Below are positions 14,326-22,800 of a DNA stretch of 41,126 bases, piece by piece. Within the stretch, counting starts at the first letter, position 1; every line of letters begins with the position of its first letter. Position numbers and translations under genes: made by a program. The notes under the pieces are model-generated. The model was not told where the DNA came from, made no database searches, and worked only from the letters and a program-made list of their open reading frames with translations. The stretch covers positions 1 to 41,126 of the IMG/VR virus record IMGVR_UViG_3300013088_000002; one strand, given 5' to 3'. Source of the stretch: a virus.

Positions 14326-15006
14326 TTAGGTGTGGCTCGTCCGCTTATGCGCCTCCTGTAAGTAATCGCGGCCACTTTGGTTCGGAGAACTTGGGCCGCC
14401 ACCAGCAGGAACGCGCGAAGCGGGCGAAATGGGTTGGATAGGTTCAGTCGGAGATGCAAGGCGTGTTTTCTTGGCGCTACAGGCGGATTCGATACTCTGG
14501 TAGAACTTGCGTCGCCCGCGGGAGCGATCAATTGCCGCCAGTTCGGGATCGCCGTCGTAGAGTTCGATACCGGTGTCTTTCTGGATCGCCAGAATTTCCG
14601 GGTCTATCGGTCCCTGCGGTTCAGCCTGGGGGGGCTGCTGTCCGGCAGGAACGGGTTCGGGTTCGGTCATGGCCTTTCGGACCGCCGCATCCTGAAATGC
14701 CTTTTCTTGATCAGGGGTTATTTCCTGACCAAGGGCACGCAGGTTGGCGACCGAATAGGTCACAGCCTCAACCGCTCTTTCGACCCGTACACGACCTTTG
14801 TCCGAGTAACTACGCGCCTGATTGAGAATGTCTTCTCTCAGTTTTGCAGCTTCCTCGCGAGTGATAAACTTTCCCTCCGCTCCTTCCTGGCCGGGAGTCT
14901 CGGTCCCTTCACCTGCCGGCGTTGTCACCGACTGTTCGGGTACTGGAGCACTACCTGGGGCTGTTCCCGCAGCCTGCCCGGGAGTTGGTACAGTTGTGTC
15001 GCTCAT
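14326..15006 (-). CDS. Capsid scaffolding protein
   Basis: The protein is 226 residues. The start at 15006 (MSDTTVPTPGQAAG) is chosen because GGAGG lies 8 nt upstream. The N-terminal 55 residues are disordered and rich in Pro, Thr, Gly and Glu. A charged helix then forms a probable coiled coil (KFITREEAAKLREDILNQARSYSDKGRVRVERAV), followed by another Pro/Gln-rich stretch. The C terminus is basic and helical (RSRGRRKFYQ...KKTRL). This order of acidic, helical and basic parts, and the position just before the capsid gene, are typical of scaffolds. Confidence 0.65.
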   Translation of the reverse strand: MSDTTVPTPGQAAGTAPGSAPVPEQSVTTPAGEGTETPGQEGAEGKFITREEAAKLREDILNQARSYSDKGRVRVERAVEAVTYSVANLRALGQEITPDQEKAFQDAAVRKAMTEPEPVPAGQQPPQAEPQGPIDPEILAIQKDTGIELYDGDPELAAIDRSRGRRKFYQSIESACSAKKTRLASPTEPIQPISPASRVPAGGGPSSPNQSGRDYLQEAHKRTSHT

Positions 15007-15040
15007 TACAAAAACCTCCATGTGAATGTTCAGGTCCCAG

Positions 15041-15073
15041 AAAAGAAAAACGGACATCCGGTTAGGGATGCCC
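15041..15073 (-). terminator. Intrinsic terminator in the leader of the capsid operon
   Basis: The minus-strand stem GGGCATCC/GGATGTCC (8 bp, one G-U) has a CTAACC loop and is followed by G and TTTTTCTTTTC. It begins 31 nt after the -10 element of the promoter at 15105-15133 and ends 35 nt before the scaffold start. An alternative upstream hairpin uses the same GGGC: GCCC, CAAG, loop, CTTG, GGGC. The two hairpins are mutually exclusive, as in an attenuator. Confidence 0.7.
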
Positions 15074-15104
15074 GCAAGTTTGCTTGTCTGGGCTTTCTTT
15101 GTTT

Positions 15105-15133
15105 ATTTTACATCATTTATTGTTATTATGCAA
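15105..15133 (-). promoter_or_regulatory. Late promoter P2, TTGCAT-N17-TAAAAT
   Basis: The minus-strand -35 TTGCAT (15133-15128) and -10 TAAAAT (15110-15105) are exactly 17 bp apart, preceded by AAATGATG (extended -10 like). It shares ACTTG-AT, AAATGATGTAAAATA and a GCCC 11 nt downstream of the -10 with the promoter at 32634-32662. Confidence 0.7.
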
Positions 15134-15229
15134 GTCCACTATTGAATTAGTCATCAAAGGTTAGGGAGAAACTAATTTCTAGTACATAAAATACCATTTA
15201 TGGCAACTTATCGCAGTGTTTTTTGTCTC

Positions 15230-15260
15230 CGCGAAGTCATCGAAATTGATGACTATCGCG
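15230..15260. other. Long stem-loop in the intergenic region
   Basis: CGCGA-AGTCATC, loop GAAATT, GATGACT-A-TCGCG gives a 12-bp stem with one bulged base. It lies 20 nt after the stop of the 89-aa gene. There is no U-tract on either strand. It may be a transcript-end stabiliser or a protein-binding site. Confidence 0.5.
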
Positions 15261-15279
15261 AGTTGAGATACACTACTTA

Positions 15280-15549
15280 TCATTTCGGCGGCCACTCTGA
15301 CGGCCTGCAAAAAACGAGCGGATGCCCTCCCGCCCCCTGGCGCATTCGGTGAGACACAAACACCCCCGCCTTTACAGCATTCTCCAATGCGTTGCGGGCC
15401 GGGGCCTCGTTGCAGCGCTCTAATTCCATGTACTCTTTGATAGTTATACCGAAACCCGGCGGACGTTCCTGGACAGGAGAGAGACCAGCAGCGTCAAGGT
15501 CGGCTGTGAGGCTTTCGAGATAGGCGTTCGCGATTTCATTATCGTTCAT
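15280..15549 (-). CDS. Small winged-helix-like protein, 89 aa
   Basis: The start overlaps the phosphoesterase stop (ATGA), so the two are translationally coupled. The C-terminal 60 residues read like a helix-turn-helix with a wing: ITIKEYMELERCNEAPARNALENAVKAGVFVSHRM, then a Gly-rich turn and LVFCRPSEW. This may bind DNA or mediate an assembly contact. No family match is claimed. It is the last gene before the control region of the capsid operon. Confidence 0.5.
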   Translation of the reverse strand: MNDNEIANAYLESLTADLDAAGLSPVQERPPGFGITIKEYMELERCNEAPARNALENAVKAGVFVSHRMRQGAGGHPLVFCRPSEWPPK

Positions 15550-16412
15550 TCGAGTACCTCGTGTGATCTGATGTCAATTGTCCGGGTAAGCGGCCAAGTC
15601 CTGAGCAGTTCCCCGTCCACGATCTCCACCGCAAACATGCCGTGAGTGATGTGAGCTGGGCTTTTTACCGTCTGCCGGGCGTGTGAGTCAATAAACGCGA
15701 ATGAGGGGGTGATGATCAGTGTGCTTTTATATCGGTTGCCGTTGCCTTTGACAATTAGCGATTCTTCCACTTCCTCATGGTAGTGACCCCGGAAGTAGAT
15801 GCGGGGCGGTGCTTTCCCCGATATGATCTCGTTCATCATTGCGCTTCGCAGGTAATAGCGCGCTTCGTTGCCCTTTAGCCATTCACGCGACCCGGCGACC
15901 GGGCCATGATGGGATATGTCAATCTCGACCCCGGCAATGGTGAATAATCCGTGATCCATCACCTTTGTCGAAACACTGGGGTATCCGGCTCTCAGAAGGG
16001 TGGCCACAACGATTTCTGATGTTCCCTCGTTGAACACGTGCGCCCCGGTCCCTTTGATAATCCTAACAGCGCGCGGGCGCAATTCGTACCATGGGTGGAA
16101 GTTAGCGACAGCAATAATGAACTGATCTGCAATCCTGTCAGATACCAGGAGCTGGGGGTATTTATTGCCAGCCGTCAGGTCGCCATTCACAACCACGTAC
16201 AGTGGGTCGGGACCGGCAATCTCTTTTATTTTGGCAATATCCTTCGTGTATTCCTCCCAGAGATATTTCTGAATTGGTGTCATTTCTGGGTGATAATCGC
16301 CAATTATCTCCCCCTTTTCGTTTATTTCGTCCAGTATGGTACTGGGGTTGAGTAGGCCATGGCGATGGCCGCCGTGCAAGTCAGAACATACTGCAATGAT
16401 CGCTCGTTGCAT
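15546..16412 (-). CDS. Calcineurin-like metallophosphoesterase
   Basis: The protein has 288 residues. The di-metal site motifs are in order: D11-x-H13 in SDLHGG, G77-D78 in VNGDLTAG, GTGAH at 121-125 (variant of GNHD), HHG at 168-170, and GHYH at 209-212. Such enzymes cleave phosphate esters or phosphodiesters, and the exact substrate is not visible. It lies between the giant polyvalent protein and the capsid operon, an unusual place. It could act on nucleic acid during assembly or ejection, or be a late-expressed host-modifying enzyme. All metal-ligand motifs except the altered GNHD look intact. Confidence 0.8.
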   Translation of the reverse strand: MQRAIIAVCSDLHGGHRHGLLNPSTILDEINEKGEIIGDYHPEMTPIQKYLWEEYTKDIAKIKEIAGPDPLYVVVNGDLTAGNKYPQLLVSDRIADQFIIAVANFHPWYELRPRAVRIIKGTGAHVFNEGTSEIVVATLLRAGYPSVSTKVMDHGLFTIAGVEIDISHHGPVAGSREWLKGNEARYYLRSAMMNEIISGKAPPRIYFRGHYHEEVEESLIVKGNGNRYKSTLIITPSFAFIDSHARQTVKSPAHITHGMFAVEIVDGELLRTWPLTRTIDIRSHEVLE

Positions 16413-16487
16413 CGTTATTCTCCTTTTCAGGCAAAGTGGTAATAAGTCCCTTGCTTATTACCACTTTTTGTACCAGTGTCGGATTGA

Positions 16488-16853
16488 CTATTTCATTATC
16501 TCGACGACCGTTGCTTCACCGTGGGCAGCATTTACCTTGTCTCGGACTTGGACCTTGTAATAGCGCCAAATGGCCGTGGTTGACGAATAGGACGAAGTGG
16601 CTGCGGCTGCAATATCGGCGGAAGCCTGAACAGTGATGGGCACAACAAATGCGGCATCATTCGAGCCGATGACCTGCCATGATATTGTTTCTGCGCCGGT
16701 GTTCTTGATGGTGATCGAGACACACTTGAATTGCAGTGTGTCAATTATTGAGTCGGCAACGTCTACCATTACATCAGAGACGGTCGCCTGAGCGGTTGGC
16801 GCAACAACTTCGCCAACAGATATGGTTCTTACGGGTAATCCGGTGTATAGCAT
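16488..16853 (-). CDS. Small beta-rich virion protein, 121 aa
   Basis: AAGGAGA lies 7 nt before the ATG. The sequence alternates hydrophobic and polar residues in strands: SIIDTLQFKCVSITIKN, AETISWQVIGSND, then an Ala/Ser/Thr-rich region and WRYYKVQVRDKV. This fits a small immunoglobulin-like beta-sandwich, as in head or tail decoration proteins. It lies 11 bp downstream (in coordinates, left) of the giant polyvalent gene. Function not assigned. Confidence 0.5.
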   Translation of the reverse strand: MLYTGLPVRTISVGEVVAPTAQATVSDVMVDVADSIIDTLQFKCVSITIKNTGAETISWQVIGSNDAAFVVPITVQASADIAAAATSSYSSTTAIWRYYKVQVRDKVNAAHGEATVVEIMK

Positions 16854-16864
16854 GAGATTTCTCC

Positions 16865-19800
16865 TTATTGGTTCAAAGTTGGCATGATTATGTCGTCCAG
16901 GAAGGATTGCAGAGTTCCGGCGGGTTTCCCGGCCGCTTCCCAGATGGTTCTAAGTTCGGTCATCGCCGCGTCAGATGGCCGTTGGTGCAAGAGTTGGTAG
17001 TCGAATAACTGCTCCCAGAGAATTGGACTGGCATCTTTCAGATAATCGGCAGCACCGTACAACGGGTCCTGGTAATCTTGTGAGTAATAGAGCTTCAATA
17101 GGGAGAGTGTTTCCTGGCTGGCCTGAGTCTTGCCAGAGAGAATGTCTTGTGCATAATAACTATCTATGAACGGGCGCAGGGTCGGGTGCGAGGCGATATA
17201 GGTCTTCCGCCAGTTCAGGTATTGGTTGTACTGCGGGAAGTTGACCTTGAAGGCGTCGCGTTGGCTGGTTGGCAATGAGTAGTACATGGACTGGATATCG
17301 AGGATCCCGGGGAAGCGGCTGTCCCGTTCGGCTTCCCAGGCTTTCAGGCCAACATCGAGGGTTTCAGGCATCAAGGTCGGGGTGGTGAATTGCGCCTGCG
17401 AGATGTCTGTGACCGCCTTGGTCGCTGGAACCTGCGGGACAATCCCATTCAGGTAACGCGCCCAGGTCGCCAAGGTGTCAACATCCAGAGCGGTGTAGTC
17501 TCTGGTATTACTGTCCAGGAAGGTCTGCTGGAACAGATTGCCAATCTGCGCCTGTACCATGTGTTTGTCGGCCTTGGAAAGTGCCATATAACTATCCCAT
17601 ATCTGCCCTACCAGGAAGTTCCGCAAGCGTTCGTCGGGTGTCTTCTTGCGGGCAAGATAGGCCTCATACTCCGGATGATCGGTGAAGAACTGGTTGATCG
17701 CAGTCGTATCGCCAGCGTTGTACTTATCCCAGGCCGCGTTCCATTTATCGGTCAAACCGCGGAATTTCAATTCACCAGCAGGCAGGATGGCGGCGCTGAA
17801 AAGACTTACAGGTATAGAGGCCGCTATTTGCTGAACCGATGCGCCGTGTAGCAGGGCATAAGTTGTTGCCGCACCGGGAACTTTCATAGCCAGTTCCAGT
17901 TTGACACGTTGCATGGCTGCATCGAAGGCTGGACCCGTACGTTGCATCATCGCCAATTCTGCGTCTTGTGCGCTGACCTCGCCATCTGCCACCATGTTCG
18001 CCAGTTGGCGATCAATGTAGTAGTCGCCAAACTCGCCGTTCTGGGGAAGGCCAAGCGCCTTACGCGCCCATGTTTCCGGCTTCGCGAACATACCCAGAAT
18101 GTCACCGATTGGCTCTGCAAGTGTTCCTTGTGTGACCGCCGCCACTGCATTTGCTGTACTGGTGAGCGGCAATACGCCAATGTCACCCGGGTTTCCTGTG
18201 GATATTCCAGGAATTTTTATACCCAAGTAGTTCAGTGGGGCACTCAAATACCAGGCCGGTCCGAACATCGTCCTCATAAAGTCAAATGGGTTGCTGATCT
18301 CGGCTTGCTGGTTCAAACTGGCCTCAGCCACGGCCTTGTCCCATACCGGACCGGATTGCGACTGGAGAGCTTGCTGTGCGTCTGCACTACTCATCGTCCC
18401 GTCCGTGCCCCATTGCTGGATAATGCGAGTGACGTTGATAAACTGACTATTCTGATCCATCGCCATCGTCTGGAATGGCTGTGCAAACTGCGCGGGCGGG
18501 AAGAAGGTATTCCACGGGTCAATGTAGAGTGTGTTGCCCATCCATTTCGGCAGGAACGGAACAGGTATGGCAATCTTGCCGCGCAAACGCTCCGGGACAT
18601 TGCTCGTAAACGTGTTCTGCGCCATCCGCAACCGGGCATAGTTCGAGAACCAGGCTGGACGATCCACAATGCGTGCCATCCAGTTCATCAACGAACGGGT
18701 GTACCAGAACTGGTACGGATACGCCACATCCAGGTATTTGTCGAAACCGTAGCGCCGGTTATAGTTGAGCAGGGCATTGTCGCGTTGCATCTCGCCCCAA
18801 CGGACGGTCTGGAGTTTCGCCCCTGCCATTTCTTGATTGACTTGGTTGAGATACCTGCGTAGAGCAATCTGGGTTGCGTCATCAGCACCACCCACCTGGA
18901 GCGGAGGTTCCTGGTTGCGTCGGACTGCTTCTTCTTGCATCGCGTCCAGCAACGGCTTGACATACTGCGTCCAGCCCTCATCCAACACTTGACCTTCGTG
19001 CAGTTGTCCACCCATCTGGTCGTAAAGACCGAATGGCATACGCGGGTCGGCGGACTGGAACAATTGTGTCTGCTGTGTTGGCGGTTGCTCGCCAAACATA
19101 TTATCCTGGGTTGCCACGCGCTCAACCGCCGCGGCAGAGACTACCCGACCGTTATCAAGCTCAAGCGTTGCGTCCGGGCGAACTGCGGTGATGGTTGCCT
19201 GGGTGCCGTCCTGGAGACGAACGATATCGCCTACTTGGTGAAGGGCGGGAGTTACCAGTTGTGCTACGGCTTTTTGTAAGGCATATTCTTCAAGAGCCTT
19301 CTTCGAGACGGTCTTACTCTCGGCAATTGCTTTTTCCACAGCCTGTATATTGAGTTGGGTGGGAGAGGTTGCCAAATCGCTTTGGGCGATTTTATTTAGG
19401 TTGTCAACAAATGTTTCCTCTGTCCAATATCCTGCCGGAATTTTTTCCGTCGGCTCCTGCCCCATCAACCGGTCGAATACCGCCTTCACTTCGGGAGTGA
19501 TCGTCACGTCAATCGGGCTGCCTGTGATGGACTTGTAAATTTGTAGCATCCAGTTTTTGAAGTTCTCGAATACCTTGACCAGCGCCGAGGTCGGTGCTAC
19601 GCCATCAGCCAGGTAGCGCTCAAAGCCGCGTGCAAATTTCTCCTCGGCGTCGGTTGTCCAGGTGCTATCTTTCACACCTGCCCATTTTTCGAGAGTGGTC
19701 AGGTCGGTTTGTACTTCCAGATTGCCACGATCGGCAATATCCTGCATCATTCTGCGCCAAACATGAGCGTTTTCATGGACTGCGGTGGAGATGTCGGCAT

Positions 19801-22800
19801 TATCGAAGAAGTGCATGATGGCCGACTTGTCAGGGAGGAAGGTCACACCGCCTTTGGTACTCTGGAACAACGGTTGCCCTTCGTACAATACCGACTGCTG
19901 CATCAAGTCGCCAGCAGTCCCTTCGGCGTTCATACCGGAGTAATACTTGTAGACATTCTCGCCGGGTTCGCCGGTTGTGCGCGTGTACCACTTCTCCAGA
20001 CCATCCATCGTTGCCATTGTTGCGGTGATCTGTTCTTCGGTCAGGTGCGCCGTGTTCCGCAGTTGCTCTTCGTACACTCGCCGGGTCATCACCACATTGG
20101 CGTTGGCCTGGGCTTCTGCGGTTGCGTTGTCGCTCTCGTTGATGATGCGGCTTTTTGTTTCGTCTGGAATAAGTTTTTCAATGACTGCATCGAGGCGGGC
20201 GTGTAGGCTGGTCGGTGCGTCCTCAGGAAGGTTCTCGTACAGGCGGGAGGCTTCTGCTATTCTCTCTGAAATGTCTAGTCCCGGCGTGTTCAGACTGCGT
20301 TCCAACATGCTAATCTGCTCAACTATCGGGCTGGTATGTTCGTCGAACGGGATTTTCAGAGCAATTCGTGCATCCGGGTAGTTCTGGATATTGTCAATCA
20401 TCCAGGAGTACGCATCGGACTTGATTGCCTGAACGCGCCTGGCTCCCGCGTCTTCCACTCCTGCCAATATCTGACCGACCAACATCCCTGCGTTTTTGGA
20501 GCCACCGGCACGCTTCACCCAATCGGGTTGCATTTCACCAATCGGATAAATCTTCTCGCCAGTCGTGGAGCGGCGAATCATGTCAGAGACAGCATTGATA
20601 CCGCCATTGTCCATCGGGTTATCTATGACGCTTTGGAGAATGTAACCGTCATCCCGAAGGGCGATAACCAAGTCATCCAGTCCCATACCGGCCTTTGTGA
20701 ACAGGCCGGGACGGATACCAGCCTTGCCCGAAATCTCTCCGGTCAAGTCTGGTTTGTAGCCAATCTTGATACCACCCTTGTCTGCAATTGCCTGTTGAAT
20801 GTCACGCGGTGCTTTGTTCGGGCTTTCGCCAGTCTGGCGCATCATCTCATTCAGCGCGTCGGCTATTGGTTGCTCGAGCCACTTGTTATAGCCGACATAA
20901 TCCTTGAACGTCATCCCGCCATTTACAACCGAGGCATGAACTCTGTCAGCGGGACTTGGTTGGATCGATTCGACCGTCGGATTTACTTCTACGATCTTAT
21001 CTACAACGGCCTGTGCTTCATCCGGGGTAATCTTCCCGGTTTCAACCGCGTCAACCATCTGTTGGACAACATCGGTCGGGACAGTCGGGAGTTCAACCAG
21101 TGTAGGCTGCATCTGAGCGCGGAGTTCTTTGTTTGCAAAGGCTTTCTCTACGATATCAGGGTGCGCGGTGAGGTCTTTCCACGTTCGCAGGTGTGCCCCC
21201 TCTGTCCCACCATACTGCCTGACCAGTTTTATCAGGTCCAGTTTGGCGTTCGGAAGCGGGTTGCCATTCTCGTCAGCGGTCGGTATCCCGTGGTCGCTGG
21301 CAATCTTGGCGATATTCTGTTCTTCAGCCAGGTTTATGGCATCGTATTTGGCCACTTCCGCGGCGGCTTCCTGGGTAATCAATTCGGCCTGAGTTTGCTT
21401 CAGGACAACATTCGTTGCATTTGTGGCATTAGTATCGGGGGTTGCTGTTTGCGCCGTTTTCTCACTCGGTGAAAGTGGCAAATTGGGGCGTCCTGCAATG
21501 GCTCCCTGCAAATCCTCGCCGAAGGTTTTACGCACATCCCCGAATTGAACGATCATAGCGGGGTACTCGTGCTGGTAGAACTGTGCTTTAGCTGCCTGAC
21601 GCTGTTCGTATTTCATCCCGGCTGCTTCGGTTCGGAACTTTTGCACTTCTGCCACCATGGCATCCCGGAAACGAACTACATCAGCCCAACCCTTATTGAA
21701 TGCTGCACCGACTTGATCGCCGTAGCGTAATCCTACGGCCTTACCCATCGCATCGCCCTGGGCGACCATGCCATCATGTTCAGTTTTGAACATCTTTTTG
21801 AAACTGGCATCGAACTCCGCTTGCATGGCATCCCACTCTGTCCAGCGCTGCGGGTTATCCCATTGGCCTTGCCACTTCTGGCTCCAGACGTCTACTGCAT
21901 CCAATTGAACTTTGTAGGTGTCACTCTTGACCTGGTTCACTTCGTCCAGTGAGCGCATGAAGTCAACGATTTCGGGTGATTTATCCCACTTCAATGCTTC
22001 CATCAGGCCGCGGTAGGTGGTCATCTCCCACGCGTTGGCCTTGTTCCAGCGATCTGCGTTGGTTATGCGGGCATCGCGCAAGAGTTTATCGCGCATACCA
22101 GCATTGGCAATTTCGTTTATCTGGTCGAAAACATCTCCAAAAGTGGTGTAATGTTCCAGCCAGGTATCGGTGTTTCGGCTGATGGTGTCGGCCAGAATGT
22201 CCATTGCCGCCGGCGCACCTTCAACGTCTACCCGGTTGGCGACTTCCACCATGCGGGCGGGTAATTCCTGTGCCCGGTAGATTTCCACCTGATCCTGGGC
22301 ATAGCGGTCTACGTTATTGAAGGCGTTGCGAATCTGGTCAGGGGTGCGCGCATTCTGAAGTAGCGTGTCGAGTTTATCCAACACGCCTAATTGATCCAGC
22401 ATCGTCCCCGCTTGCTGGGAGGATATGCCTAATTTGTCGGCTGCACCACGAATGTATTCACGCGCGCGCACTGCGTTCTGTTGGCCGTAGATTGCACTCT
22501 CTATCTCTGCCCGATTCATCCCGCCCTCTATGGCCGCGTAGACCATATCAGGAGCACGTGGGTCAATCGCCGCGAGCGCGTTGGTAAGTTCCGGGTTCAT
22601 CTTGGTAAAACCGGCGTCGCGGTTCCAGATGCGCCCCCACATCTTACGCATACCAATGGCGAAGGCTTGTTGGCTTTCCATGCCCTCCACCCAGCCCGAA
22701 AGTTTGGTGAATGGCATCTTACTTCCGATATTTCGCAAGAACTTATCCGCAACGGAAATGGGGCCTTCCCCCATGCGGGTACTTGAAACCATACGCGCAG

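Larger units (their letters stand above)
15007..15279. promoter_or_regulatory. 273-bp intergenic control region ahead of the scaffold and capsid genes
   Basis: This is the longest non-coding gap outside the attP region. From right to left it holds a stem-loop (15230-15260), the small palindrome CCAT-TT-ATGG (15194-15203), an AT-rich stretch, the late promoter (15105-15133), the leader and the intrinsic terminator (15041-15073), then the scaffold ribosome site. GTCATC occurs three times. No open frame of useful length was found in it. Confidence 0.6.

Noticed and set aside
15071-15107. Rightward terminator overlapping the leader
   Set aside because: A GCCC/GGGC stem followed by a T-rich stretch exists on the plus strand, but the stem is interrupted and no rightward gene lies upstream. 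The same bases serve better as the leader hairpin on the minus strand.
20336-21472. Long plus-strand open frame (378 codons), and a similar one at 17909-18862
   Set aside because: They lie antisense inside the giant gene, have no ribosome site, and their composition (many Cys, Arg, His) is typical of the opposite strand of a coding region.
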